Assembly: GCA_009602735.1 (NCBI GenBank)
Contig: WELA01010100.1
Span: 1 to 55,954 of the forward strand
Source: Mesotaenium endlicherianum
Taxonomy: Eukaryota; Streptophyta; Zygnematophyceae; Zygnematales; Mesotaeniaceae
Direction: 5' to 3'
DNA length: 55,954 nt
A program made the position numbers and the translations under genes. Shown piece after piece: positions 44,768 to 55,954 of the stretch (positions are counted from its first letter, which is position 1; every line of letters starts with the position of its first letter). Under the pieces are notes generated by a model. That model did no database searches. It worked only from the letters and a program-made list of their open reading frames with translations, and was not told the origin of the DNA.

Positions 44768-45295
44768 CTACTTCTTATTGCTACTCAATCTGTAAGGGCC
44801 ACTATCTAAATGTGCTATTTGCCTGTTGGTATAGTACTCCTCAAAGTAAGGCGCGGGGCAAAGCGCTTCTCCACACGTCGCGCACCAATAGCTAGGCCTC
44901 ACCTTCCTCTTCTCATGACCTAGGTCATACAACTTGCTCTTGCACACTACACACCCTGGTCTAGAGTCTCCTGGAAGGTGCTCAGGAAAGTGTCTCCCTA
45001 GGAACCTGTCCATCCTAGCCCGCCCCGCAGTCCAGCAAAAGCGCCTTCCCTCAGGTGGATCATGGAAGTTTGTCATCTCCGCAACAACATTTAACGTGAA
45101 GGGATACCTGTTACTCTCAAGATGGGCCAGGTTGTAGAGGATGTAGGCATTGGTCAAGGCAGCATCAAACAGACCCCAATATACTTTGTGCCACCACTTC
45201 AAGCTCACAGCAAATGTCTCAACAGAGTAGTTACCTCTCACATAGCTTGCAAAAGTGATCAACAGCGTCTTTGTGGGTTTTGTAGTGAACCACAA
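44768..45295 (-). pseudogene. piggyBac transposase, C-terminal part with zinc ribbon
   Basis: Open for 175 codons: LKWWHKVYWGLFDAALTNA (piggyBac C-terminal helix block), MDRFLGRHFPEHLPG. Then come paired cysteines CVVC...YWCATCGEALC, and PYFEEYYT as in PGBD proteins. The catalytic Asp motifs are upstream and missing. It could at most make a DNA-binding fragment. Confidence 0.75.
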
Positions 45296-45324
45296 TGTTT
45301 GGAGCAGTTATGATTGAGGAGCAA

Positions 45325-45651
45325 TTATGGTTCTGGAGCAATTGCCATTCTCATCCTCTCCCTTTTCTCATTTCTAACAGTAGGAACAGTGAGCATCAGA
45401 TGCTTACCTCTTCCGATGTCAGGCCTGCCTCTCTTTCTCATAGTATCCTCCCCCTCCTCCTCTTCTTCCTCCTCATTCTCCTCCTCCTCACCATCACTAG
45501 ACCATGGCTGTGAGTCATTTGGATCTTGGAAGGACGAAATTAAGCTTTGACCCTCATTCTCCGACTTATATGTAATACTGTCCAAATGTCTTTTTTGCCC
45601 ACGCATCTCCCCAAAAGGTTGCAGTGATGAGTAATTTACCACCCACAACAA
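45325..45651 (-). pseudogene. piggyBac transposase, acidic N-terminal part
   Basis: SDGEEEENEEEEEEEGED followed by MRKRGRPDIGRGKHLML; homologous to 9303-9581. Directly adjacent to the C-terminal part in transposase sense. Confidence 0.6.
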
Positions 45652-45885
45652 TTTTTGGCGCTATTTGAAAGAAGAGGCCATGGCTCTAAGAGCTTTTAAG
45701 TGACCTTGGGTATGACAAACATTTCACATGAAATTTTGTTTTGAACCTCACTCTTTTGACTAACTTTGCATTTAGGTTCAAGTCTGTACGGTTTGTTTGA
45801 GCCACAGATTGTACCGTTTGGTCATCTATAGCGCTCTGCAGGTCAATGCTGAAAAATGGGGGTCCGATGGGATACCTAGTGTTAA

Positions 45886-47311
45886 GGAAAAATGACGTTT
45901 CCTTAACACTTTCCTGATAAGCATTATTTACGGTCGAGTCTGTAAGTGAGAGGAGGGTATTCCAGAGTTTAGGCGAGGATTCAAATAATGCCTAAGGAAC
46001 TGTTGAAGAACGCGGATTACACATTCTGTCTGGCCATCAGTCTGAGGATTAAATTAAGATTAAGATTTTAAATTTCGTGCCAAAATACAAACACACTTTC
46101 TGCCAGAACTGCCTCGTAAATCTTCTATCACAATCATGATCTTTTTTTGGAATCCCATGTAACCTGAACACGTGATCAACGAAGAGACGTGCGGTCTCGT
46201 TTGCATCAAGGGATGGTGTAGTGGCCACAAAATGGACCATCTTGGTGAAACGATCCACGATCGTGAGCACCTCATTGTGTCACTTTTTGATAGTAGGCAA
46301 CTCCACGACAAAGTCGAGGTCAATCCCGTGTGAAACTTGCAAGTTCCAATGGTAGCGGGTTCCCAATTGGCAATGTATTGCCCAGCTAATTTTTGTGACA
46401 AGTTGCACAGTTGGTGATGTACTCGGCATCATCAACTTTGAGGGACAGCCACGTGTACCCTCGGTGCAGCTGGTGAACAATTTTGCTAATACCATGATGA
46501 TTCAAATAAGGAGAATCATGTGCTTCCCATAGTAGCACATATCTTACTTGGTCTTCTGGGAACCCAATGCGCCCATTATGCCACCAAAACCCCGTCTCAA
46601 ATGCAGTGTGAGAAATTTCTTTTTTTTTGTCTATACTACTCATCACGACCCCTACAAGGTTGAAGACAGTACCCAGGCGATCTAGGAAAAACAAATCCTT
46701 GGTATAGCTTTCTGTAATCATTTGATGCAGGACAATTGAGTCAGAAGCAGCTATGCTACCCAAGAAGGGTTTGCCCGCATCACAAGGTCCATCCACGGCA
46801 GTCGTCTGGAAACAGTAGAATCACGAGTGGCCGATCTATCGTTTTGTTCTTCAACCCTTGCTACGCGCCGCATGCGTAAGAGAACCTGATGGGGGATTCA
46901 ACTTAGCGGGTCGGCAACATTACGCCCAAGTAAAGTGGAATCATTGCAAGACTTTAGACCATTTCGCCTTCCACCTCGATAGCGTTGGCTGTATTTGGGC
47001 AGTGATTCGTAACCACTCTCAGACCCTTGCAGCCTTCCACATAACACCGTCAAATTTAAAGCGTATATAATTGCTCAGAGCTAATCTGTCGTTGAGTAGT
47101 TTTGTTCGGTAAGTGTCAGCTTTTTAATCTCAAGATTGATAGGCTCGCCTGCCTGCTGCACAATAGCCCCTATCCCAACATTGGACGTATCCGCAACTAC
47201 CTCGTAAGGTATATTTGGATCGGCCAACGTAAGAACAGGCGCATGAGTAAGGGCATACGAAATGCGCTCGAACGCAAACTGCGTCTTTCTAGGTGAAAAG
47301 AATGCGAGCAA
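45886..47311 (-). pseudogene. C' pol: RNase H and integrase N-terminal two thirds
   Basis: RNase H at 47311-47081 (VVADTSNVGIGAIVQQAG, EQNYSTTD). Integrase zinc-binding region at about 46550-46386 (HDSPYLNHHGISK...CATCHKN). Core at about 46330-46049 (LDFVVELPT, VDRFTKMVHFVATTP, VDHVFRLHG). The frame (VLQQFLRHYLNPR) runs up to the piggyBac boundary at 45886. Several frameshifts and a deletion of the SFHPQTDGQTE region degrade it. Confidence 0.8.
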
Positions 47312-49571
47312 CGAACAAAAGGTGCTTGTATGCTGCTTACATGGTAAGGAATGAAAAATATATGGTTATTAGGAAATGAAGTAGCTCAACTCAGTGCTGC
47401 ATGAGTTTATCCTTAGTGATGAGAATAACGACTTCCAATATGTTCATGTAATGCGGCATAACGCAATTGTGACCCCTGATAGTCCATTAGGTTGGGTGTG
47501 TGTCAAGGAGAATTTCCGTTTCACAATACATCCTGGATTATTTTGAAAATGCCAAGTATGTAATATAAGGCTAGCCACCATGGGGTTGAGTGTGAGATTG
47601 CAAAGCTAGGTTGGCGTCAAAGTATGGTCATTTTGACGCAAAAAGTGCAGTGACATGCGAACGCAGGATCACTTATAACCTGTTTACCCGTTGTAGATGC
47701 AATTATGGGTAGACTTTGGACACACCATATAAGCCCAAGCTTCAACAAGAGCCTGATTCACGAAGAAAATTTATGCGTTGTGACTCGAAAATGACCAAAG
47801 TAGCAAAACTTTCTCAGAAATTTGCAGCTACCTCTTCCCCCAATTTCACAGAGTATATGCACTAGCTTCTTGACCCCTCGCTAGTCCAAAAGGCCACATC
47901 CAGCCCGTTATTTGGTTATAGCAGCTAAGTTGGTGCTAAATGGACAAATTACTCTAGATTGTTCTGAACTCTCAAGCCGCTTGATAGCGAGCCGGGTTGG
48001 TCACATGATTGTACAGGATTTGCTCAGGTCCTAGAGTGTCTTTTGGGCCGTGTCTTCTGATCAAGTTCAAAAAAATTAGAGATATATCAATTTTGAATGC
48101 AATGTACCCGACATGGAGAGGACGCAATAAAACCACCAATTTTAGGTTTAACATATCGATCGAGATGTGTAATTGTTTTCAAAATCTCATTTGTAGCGCA
48201 TTTGTATGAAACTTGTCGGTCGCATTATTTGAAATTAAATACAGTAAATATGATCTATCTACACGATTTGAGATGAACCTCAATCTCTAAAACCTTGAAT
48301 CTCAAGGTTTATCTACATTGTGTAGATAACCTCTAATATCCTAGACCAAACTTAAATCCATAAACCAAGTTTGGTAAACTTGAGTCTCCAACTTCTTACA
48401 CAATCCAAACTTAGTCTCTTTAAGTTTGAATGCGCGGAGGTTTTGAGTTGCGGTAAGTGTATGCAGATGAAGAGACTGGTGGTGGTCATACAGAATGAGC
48501 GATATTTGTGGTTATTGATGTAGGATCTTAGGTTGAAGGTAAGAGGGTCGCCTTTGCACAAAGCGGAGTTTACAACTGTCGAAATGAGTGAAAAGGTTAT
48601 CGGTCAAAAATTAATTGCCTACAAAATTTGAAGTTCACTGCAATAAGGTACAACGCGGGGATAATTTGACACTGCTCAAGTCGTTGGAACCCAAATAATC
48701 TCACATTTGCGGAAAGGTCGTTAGAGTGGGCGGACTTGAAATATTTGTCAAGCTATGACAACCTAATAATTTGTGTGAACTAAAATTCATAATTATATAA
48801 TTTGGAGATATTTGTTTTTGTCATGTGCCATCAAGTTTTGCTGTGTTCGCTTTACCGCCCGTGTTTCAACTTTAACCGCGCTATTGAGTGGACAGAGCCG
48901 ACCGGCTGCAGCGCTCGATGGCAGCTTTCTGGCGTCCCAAATTGATAAAACCTCATCTGCCCTTGTCAAGTTGGAATCATGTCATGTGCGCGTCAAGTTT
49001 GCAGGAAAAATAATGTAGATGCTTACTTTCAATTGATATCACAAAAATCACGTTCAAAAACTGTATGCCACATGGTGCTTATTCTACTCTCGAAACCCGC
49101 CCCATTTGGTTGGGTTGTAGCACTTTTGAAACATGAGACTTGCTCAGCTTTTAGATACCAAAGGGGTACATCTACTGTAGAAGTACATTCCTCGACACAA
49201 GATATTTGCATATGAAGTGCTGTGTCGAGGTAGGAGTTACTACTCTATTTCCTGAAAGATACAATGTACGACATGGCTCACATGGTTACAACAACATTCC
49301 AACTTAGGGTGGAGAAGTCACCACCCTGAAGTTCCTGCAATACGAAGTGAATACTCTAAACTGTCGTCTCCTCTGGCATCCTTCTAGACACATGCTTCTA
49401 GACACATACCTTTACAGAGGAGAAGTCACGACACTAAAGAACCCGTTCAAATGGCTCCTGCTCCTAGTACAACAAAATGTGTGAACAATGGAAAAGTCTT
49501 CCCCGAACTCGTCATCGACCCTCGTAGATTCGGATGTTCCCCACAGCCTTGCAGTTCAAGCCTTCAAGCTA
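47312..49571. other. AT-rich stretch without a recognised gene
   Basis: No coherent reading frame or element could be recognised on either strand. It contains two adjacent perfect hairpins at 48290-48328 and a 10-bp inverted repeat at 49190-49230. The last few hundred bases are probably the 3' UTR and downstream region of ANP32. Confidence 0.5.
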
Positions 49572-51919
49572 TCAATGCTTGGCAGGCTTCAAATCGTCCC
49601 CGGCTAGATCCTCCCGCTTCCTCTTGATGGCGCCACTAGGCTCGGCCCCATTAGGCACACCCGCTTCCACGTCATCATCTGGCTCCTCGTCAAAGTCATC
49701 ATCGTCATCCACGTCATCCCCAGGCTCGTAGTCCACTTCATCCTGGTCGTCTTCAGGCACAGGCTGCACGAGGTACTCTGTCCCGTACTCAGTTTGGTAT
49801 GGCTCCTCATCCTCCTCTTCTTGCTCGTCATCATCCTCGTCATCGTCCTACATAACAAGAAGAGAAACTTTGGTCACAACTGGCCCTCCTCATACACACT
49901 ACTTGTACCTCCAGCAATGAAGTAGAAACGGACCCAGCTCTCCTTATGCAGTGTAGTCTACAACGTGTGCAGCAGACACTACTGACTGAACAGACGTGGC
50001 CGGCAGTCGAAAGAGAAGCATATGCAGCCTATGTCTTCATCGCTTTGCCACAGATCAAACAACCACCTCAAATACATATACCTTGTGAGTATGTTCGCAA
50101 ACCACAGGGCTGAGGAACAAATATGCCAGACAACAGGGCAACACGACTAGCGTTGCAGGCTACAGGTCTTTGGACCAAGTCGCTGACCTATTGCAATATG
50201 CAAAAGAGAAACAAGTGCTGAACCGTTGCAATGCAATGTGCAGAAGGAAAAGAAGGTGTTCCTCTTCTTCACAATGATGCATGCCTCTCTACATTGTATC
50301 GAATGCGCTGACAGCGTACCCCCAGATTAGTTTGCAAAAACAGCACGCCTTTCCGCCTGCTAAAAATTCAAGGAGGCCATCAGCAGCAAGGTATGCTTGA
50401 ATGGAGTTCTGATGCGTACCACAGATATCTATCTTACCTCAACATTACGGTCATCATGACCACCGTCTCCTCCTTGACTTCTGACATCAAGTCTAACCTC
50501 CACTTGCTCGTCTTCCTCTTCGTCCCCCTCCCCCTCCTCGTCTTCCTCCCCATCCTCATCATCCTCGTACTCCTCCTCAGCGTCTACGTCACCATGTTGA
50601 GCTGGTCTCAATGTCGCCTCTCCGTGGCGTCCATGCAACTCTCCGACTTCGCCACCATCGTCGTCGTCCTCGTCGTCGTCTTCTCCGTCTTCTGCACCCT
50701 CATCGTCTTCCTCGTCTCCTTCTCCATCTGGAACTCCCTCCCCTCCTGTCAGAACAATTTACCTTGCATATGAGCAAAACAGGGGTACACTCAAACCTGA
50801 ACCATTCCTTCGAGCTAGAGGCTTAATACAGAACGTGAATGCACTTTAAAAACTGACTTCATCACAAAATGTAAGCACATACCACCTTAACTTCTTGCGT
50901 GACTGACAATACTTATAATCATGTAGGTATGTGCAAGTACACTGGAAACAGTAGGTCTCAGGTTCTCCATTACTTTGATACAAGAACACCTAGAGTTAAC
51001 CCTTCAAGCAGATCTGCAGACAAAGGCATGGAACATGAAAAGATGTACCTTCATCGTCGTCTTCCTCTCCCACGTCCTCCACATCAAGCTCGTCCTGGTC
51101 CCCATCATCATCTTCTTCATCTTCATCCACTCCATAATCGTCATGCTGCTGACCAGCTATTCCGTACACAGGCACCTGATCCTTTGACACTTCTACTTCC
51201 AGCTCTGCACCTTCCTCGTCCCCGTCCCCCTCCTCTTCATCCTCCTCCACTTCTTCCCTGTCATCGTCCTCATCTTCGTCTTCCTCATCCTCATCTTCAC
51301 TCCCAATATAAACAGTTGGGGGCTTTGGGGCAGGGAGTCCCCCTCCACCTCCTTGTGGAACTTCGTCGTCCTCGTCCTCGCCTATCCAGTCAGCGTTCTC
51401 CTCCTCCCCTTCATCGTCATAGTCATCTTCCTCCTCTTCAGATTCCGGCCGCTCATTGTTCTCGGCGTCCTCTTTGTCAAGGTATTGGAGTGAAGCCATG
51501 ATCTTAAACGCTTGGGACCTATAGGCAGGCAGGTTCGTCACTGGGCAAGCATACAAGTCCAGTGACTTCAAGTTCAGTGCAGCCAAGGGCTTCAAGCTCT
51601 CAAGCGTCTGTATCTTATTGTTGCTTAAATCTAGCTCCTTGAGGGCCTGCAGTCCAGCGTGCACCAGGTACTCTAAGTCCCCAGATATCCTGTTGTCACT
51701 AAGAATCAACCGCTGCAAGTGAGGCAGGCACGGAAATCCCTCAAGGGTATTCAGCCCTAAAAAGCTGAGTGAGAGCTCTCTGAGTTTAGTATACTCAGGA
51801 AGCGGACCAACTTGAGGAACTTTTAAGCGGCAGTCAAGATTGAGGTATGTAACTTCTTCAGGAGGAATATCCCCGTGAGCTTTTCGAGCATGGTCAACAG
51901 CTTTGAGCCAAAGTTCCAT
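49572..51919 (-). CDS. ANP32: ANP32-type acidic leucine-rich nuclear phosphoprotein (3 exons)
   Basis: Exons 51049-51919, 50438-50745 and 49572-49847 (minus). Donors GAAG|GTAC and GAG|GTAAGA, acceptors GACAG|G and TGTAG|G; phases join to 484 codons ending TGA. Start at ATG 51919 (the GTG just before it is not needed). Residues 1-150: LRR domain with VTYLNLDCRLK, LRELSLSFLGL, LQRLILSDNRISG, LKELDLSNNKI, LKSLDLYACPVTNL and cap SLQYLDKED. Residues 150-460: Asp/Glu-rich tail spread over all exons. The C-terminus has a basic IKRKRED nuclear signal. ANP32 proteins bind histones and inhibit PP2A; plant members have similar LRR plus acidic-tail form and are longer than the animal ones of about 250 residues. 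Confidence 0.93.
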
Positions 51920-52133
51920 CACCCTTTAGGGTCACATTTAGCTGCATGTAATGTGCTGACAAAGCCGTCTTGAGACGCATAAGAAGAACGTAGTAGTGCG
52001 TATTCTGATGAACGTGCACCGGATTCTCTCATGATAGACCCGAGCTACAGAAGTCTTCACTTCTCGCCTCTCGATTGGGGACGAAGAGGAGAAACTGGTC
52101 AGTGCTCCTGTAATTCAAACATTTCGATCGGAA
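51920..52133. promoter_or_regulatory. Shared promoter between ANP32 and LPLAT
   Basis: Only 214 bp separate the two divergent start codons. There is no TATA box; ATTGG at 52074-52078 is an inverted CCAAT box for the rightward gene. Both 5' UTRs must lie here, so a bidirectional promoter is likely (inference). Confidence 0.6.
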
Positions 52134-55100
52134 ATGGACCTGAAGAGTGTAGGAGGAACGTTAGGAGTGGCCCCCAGCTTACTTATTTTCTTGCTCTGCT
52201 TATTCTCCTCCTTGCCAACTAGCTATTTACACAGACGCATACCAACAGTTACTGGTAGAAACTTGTACGCCTTTATAACCGGGGCTTTACTTTGTTGGTT
52301 TTCCTATGGCGGCTTCATGGGTAAGTCAGAGTTCGTTCGGCATTGTGCGCATGTAGAGAGTCAAAATACATCAGGCGTGGTCCTACTCGCTCAGGTTTCT
52401 GTAGCTGATTATGGATGCAAATTACTAGGACCATATGTATCTGCAGTGTGCATTATACTCATGCCAAATGGTGGCCAATAGGATGGTGTGGCAATCCACA
52501 GTCACACAATGAGTCGCAGGCAGTAACATCACGTGTATTCGAGGGTCTTCGAAAAGATATTGCTCTCCTTTTCCATGTAGGTACTACTGGTTCAGTTTAG
52601 TTTGTTCTGAAGGAAGAACCTTGCATGCAATGTTCTGGTCAATCATCTCCCAAGTCCCAGTGAAGCTGGTCACGCTGGACGGCTTCCACGGCCGCTCTTC
52701 CTATGACAGACACCTCATGTCTGTTATTCTGTACTCTGCGGTGCCACCGTCACCTGCGTGCTGCAGCAAATCGGCATGTATACGTGCCCATCGCCTTCGC
52801 TTATGCAGCCATGGCGGCGACACGCAAGCATTGTGGCATCATTGTCTTTGTCGGCTCTTTTGCCTACTTAACATACTGGTAAAGTCTCAAATATGACATC
52901 CTACCGTAACGTAATTGCAAGCCCTGATGTGCTCGTGCCAGAACTTTAACAACCGCCTTGCAGCACAGCAGCTCTGCGTGTGATTTGCGATTAGGGCTGT
53001 GCAAGTAGTCGTCTGGTGCCAAACAAAGCCATATAATATGACGAAACTATGCAGTGCTGACGTTACTGAGCAGACTTGCTCAAGTGCAGAAACAAACTGA
53101 CATTTGGAGGCAGGGAGAGAGCCTGAGGTCTGGTAGACAAGAATAGGCATGCGCAGGTCATAATATAGGGAGCAGACTAAGTGGGTGGACTCGGGCTTGA
53201 TGAAGAAAGCATGTTTTGCTGGATCAAAGTCTTCAGCACACCCCTGTTCGGTAACAGCAGTATGCAGCTGCCACATGGCAGATGCAGCAGCTGCAGCAGA
53301 CACGTGGCGGGCGTTGGAGGTGCCACGAGCCGTGTGGCACGCACTCGAGTGATCTTACGGCACAGATGTTGTCTTCCACGTGACGTAGTGGTTGAAGCCT
53401 GAGTGGATACTAACGACGTGAATGTACCAATGCATGGCGCAGCCATGTGGCGAGCCTCAGCGGGGACGCTTGGCGGCAGGGCGGGATTGACTTTACAGGC
53501 ACCCTCATGGTGGTAACACTCAAGCTCATCTCGTGTGCCTTCGACTACCAGGACGGCCTCTTACCCCCCCACAAGGTCTTCCCCCTTGCCCCCTTCCACC
53601 TTCCGCCCCCCTTCCCTATCCGTGCACTGTACAGTCGTCACTCAGATGTAACGTTGGGGAGTATGGATCTGAAGTCACGACGACAGCCTATTTCTCCTCC
53701 CCCCCTTTTCTAAAAAGCGCTTCATCATTGTCAACTAGGAGCAGATGGGAGCTTTCGGTATAAAGTTCTTACGACGGCCTATCCGTCTTCCCCATCTCTT
53801 ACCCCCTCCCCCGTCCTTCTCCCACCTCCCCGAGCTCCTTCCATTAAGCGCTAGATAGGAGCTGAGCGCTTTCTCCCTCCCCCCTCCTTGAAGGAGATGA
53901 CTGCCTACAGGCGTTTGTGGCAAAGGGCACAAGGCCCCCTCTCGGCAATTTGAATTGAGCATGACAATGCATGGGCGTGCATAGGACTCTGTTGTTGCAA
54001 GATGATACCGCCTGAGAGTTCTGATTTCCTTGAGAGAGCGTCTGGCAGCTCTGCTAAGCATACCAGAAAGGAAGGGGGGGGATGCGGTCCTGTGGCAATG
54101 GGAAGTTGTGTTGCGAGGGGGTGCTGAATGAGAGGCTAAGAGGAGGAGGTGGGTGTGTGCGCCGTGTGTGGGCTCTTCCTGTCGTGCTATATCCAGCCCC
54201 TGCACAGGTGACGCAGAAGCATCCATGAGCGAATGGAAGCGTTCCTGCTTGCTTGGGCTTGCGCGCAAAGAGGCAGGCAGGGGGGAAAAGCGAGCAAGCA
54301 TGCGCGCAGACATGCAGGCAAGGGGGGAGCGAGGAAGTTGACGAGCTAAAAGGGGGGTTTGAGGCGGCAGGCGGAGCATCGGATGTACGGCAGCCGGCTG
54401 GCGCAGATGCCCAGCGTGCTCGAGTTCCTGGGCTACCTCTTTTGCTGCGGCTCTATCCTTGTGGGGCCCGTCTTTGACATGCGCGCCTACCTGGCATTCA
54501 CTCGCCGCACTGAGGTGGGCCCGGCTTCCCTCTCCACCCCACCCCATCCCACCCAGCACCCATGTCCTGCTACCCCACTGCTTCCTCTGCAAACCTTCAC
54601 TCGATCAGGTCGGTTGGCTGGCCTGCCTCTCTTTTTGGGCCTGCCTGCCTGCGTGTATGCCCGCCCTGCCTGTTTAGCTGGCACCCCCCCCATGCAGAAG
54701 GCATGCAAAGGGACCGCACATTCCAGAGGGCGCCTTGTCTGGTCCTACTCTCGAGGCCAGCTGGCTTGCTGTGGTTTGCCCTCCGGTGGTCTGGGCTGAG
54801 TGTGACACCCTGGCCCGCTGCCAGCCGTCAGGCATGTAGAGAGAGGCTGAAGAGGCTGACCAGGTGCCGCCCTCAGGCGATCGCACATGTGCTTGACTCT
54901 GGAGTAGATGACCTGATACTCCAGACTTTTTTGAAAAGGCTGAGTGGAAAAAATGTTCAGATTGAGAACAATGCTGTAACTACAAAGAAATTAGATTTGA
55001 CACAAGTAGCCAGCAGAAATACCAGCATATTCCACTTTCTTTTGATAGACTTGAAAACAAGCCGAAAACATTCTTTCAACTCCCAGTAAGGGGGCATCAT

Positions 55101-55629
55101 GATCACATGTAGTACAATGAAATGTTGTTGAGTGACGTATATATGCTGTCTGACTTGCCGGTCTTGGTGCAACAAGCATTGCTCTGCTTGTCTCTTTTTC
55201 CCCAATGCGCGTCTTTGCTCTTCTTTATCTGCAGCTCCTTGTTGCTCGTAGCATTTCCGTTTGCAACTCCCTGTTACATTGAAAACCGCCAGCAAGTATG
55301 ATGAGCGGAGAGTTTTACTGGGAGTGCACGAGGGTGGTCCCCGAACGAGGAGCAACTGCACGAATCTATCATCAAGTCAGAGGGCCGCCCATGTCTGCAC
55401 ATCACCACTTCCGCTCGTGAGCTTGCGTCATGTGTCTTGTGTGCATGCAGGTGTGGGATCTGAGGGAAGCCGGGAGGGCACCACCTGGCGCACGTGCTGC
55501 TCTGGTGTGGGCTGCCCGGAGCATCAGCAGAGCCGTAGTGAGCGTGGCCATCTACCAGACGCTGCTCTTGCACTTCCCCCCCTCGGTGCTGCTGCACCCC
55601 TCCTTTGCATACAAGAGCCTCCTCCACAG
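52134..55629 (+). CDS. LPLAT: LPLAT/LPCAT-type MBOAT lysophospholipid acyltransferase, 5' part (5 exons)
   Basis: Exons 52134-52320, 52767-52878, 53443-53575, 54371-54514 and 55451-55629, all with GT-AG borders and matching phases. The gene continues beyond the window (251 codons plus 2 nt seen). Product in order: MDLKSVGGTLG with a first membrane helix (SLLIFLLCLFSSLPTSYL), HVYVPIAFAYAAM, KHCGIIVFVGSFAYLTYCHV, then SGDAWRQGGIDFTGTLMVVT and LKLISCAFDYQDGL, the most conserved block of plant LPLAT1/2. After that MPSVLEFLGYLFCCGS and VGPVFDMRAYLAF, then VWDLREAG and a further membrane segment. MBOAT enzymes of this group reacylate lysophosphatidylcholine and related lipids in the ER membrane. 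The catalytic Asn/His lie further downstream, outside the window. Confidence 0.93.
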
Positions 55630-55954
55630 GTATGTAAGATGCATATATACGTGCACATGTGAGAACATATACACTCATGGCCATCATGTATGCAGTCTGC
55701 AGATGTGGTCTTTTGGTATATACACGTGTATGCGTGAGCGGGGTTGGCTTGATGTTGTATTCACATGTATACAACATTTGTCTGTGTGTTTTGTGTGTAT
55801 GCGTGTGTGTGGGGGGGTGTGCGCGCGCTGCTGTGTACCCCTCCCTTCCTCCCTGGCACTTGATTACTCCTGCCTTTTATACTCACAAGGATACTTCTCC
55901 TGCTCCTACTCATCATGTGCGCTGTACGAGGCCGAAATTGGCCCCGGGGGGGGG
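55630..55954 (+). other. Start of LPLAT intron 5, low-complexity contig end
   Basis: Begins GTATGTAAG after exon 5. Contains TGTGTGT/GCGCGC runs and ends in a G tract, where the assembly stops. Confidence 0.7.

Larger units (their letters stand above)
43351..45881. mobile_element. piggyBac-like non-autonomous DNA transposon, copy B
   Basis: TTAA on both sides (43347-43350 and 45882-45885), left terminus CACTAGGTCTCCC, right terminus GGGATACCTAGTG. It sits in the integrase frame of C'. Element C keeps the empty site, CCTTAACTATGGGCG near 26040. Same internal organisation as copy A: acidic N-terminal and C-terminal transposase remnants without a catalytic core. A solo family A LTR (43885-44621) is inserted inside. 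Confidence 0.87.
42488..47311 (-). mobile_element. C': degenerate element related to C, internal part (interrupted)
   Basis: Internal part of the element whose LTR is at 41525-42487. In element sense: RNase H (47311-47081), integrase (46796-45886, continuing at 43350) and chromodomain (42893-42735). Split by a piggyBac-like element at 43351-45881. Gag, protease and RT are not present; homology fades above about 47320. Confidence 0.8.

Noticed and set aside
50393..50773. Hydrophobic plus-strand frame that looks like a multi-pass membrane protein
   Set aside because: It is the complement of the Asp/Glu-rich exon 2 of ANP32; acidic GAN codons read as Leu/Val/Ile/Phe on the other strand.
53735..54592. 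Long 285-codon minus-strand frame
   Set aside because: It overlaps LPLAT exon 4 and intron 3 on the opposite strand, is low-complexity in composition and lacks any recognisable domain.

Overview
The window is nuclear DNA of a photosynthetic eukaryote, most likely from the green lineage. The evidence: two intron-containing genes whose products resemble plant proteins (an ANP32-type LRR/acidic protein and an LPLAT-type MBOAT acyltransferase), a CCCTAAA-type telomeric tract, and dense Ty3/gypsy chromoviruses. A streptophyte or prasinophyte alga would fit, but I cannot name the species. It looks like a whole contig, since it starts in a (TC)n run and ends in a G run.

Regions 1-47.3 kb are a nest of transposable elements. 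Positions 1-10.2 kb hold two broken copies (A1, A2) of a gypsy family (family A) on the plus strand, ending in an LTR that is interrupted by a piggyBac-like element. Positions 10.2-12.5 kb are a degenerate minus-strand gypsy (D) carrying a PHD finger. At 12525 the 3' LTR of a degenerate minus-strand element (C') begins. It is split at once by A4 (plus strand, 12540-41524, target duplication TTTCT). A4's 5' LTR is split by B (12556-19235, duplication AATAT), a young element with an uninterrupted 1221-codon pol frame. A4's RNase H region is split by A5 (21103-36705, minus), the most complete family A copy. A5's 3' LTR is itself split by C (21199-27849, duplication TAAAC). C' resumes at 41525-47.3 kb and is split by a second piggyBac-like element, which carries a solo family A LTR.

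Regions 47.3-55.9 kb: about 2.2 kb with no recognisable gene, then two divergent host genes with consistent splice sites and phases. These are ANP32 (minus, 3 exons) and LPLAT/MBOAT (plus, 5 exons, running off the end), sharing a 214-bp intergenic promoter.

The most unusual system is family A. Downstream of pol and its chromodomain, all four copies whose 3' part is present carry an extra ORF ('ORF-X', about 530 codons): an N-terminal coiled coil, an unrecognised conserved domain, and an acidic/Pro/Arg-Ser-rich tail. It is preceded by what looks like a short intron (GTAAG/GTAAA donor, TACTAAC branch point, acceptor one base before the ATG), so a spliced subgenomic mRNA, as for retroviral env, is plausible. 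Families A and B also show complete-looking -1 frameshift signals (slippery heptamer, spacer, hairpin) at the gag/pol junction. All functional statements are read by eye from sequence and family knowledge; nothing was computed or searched.
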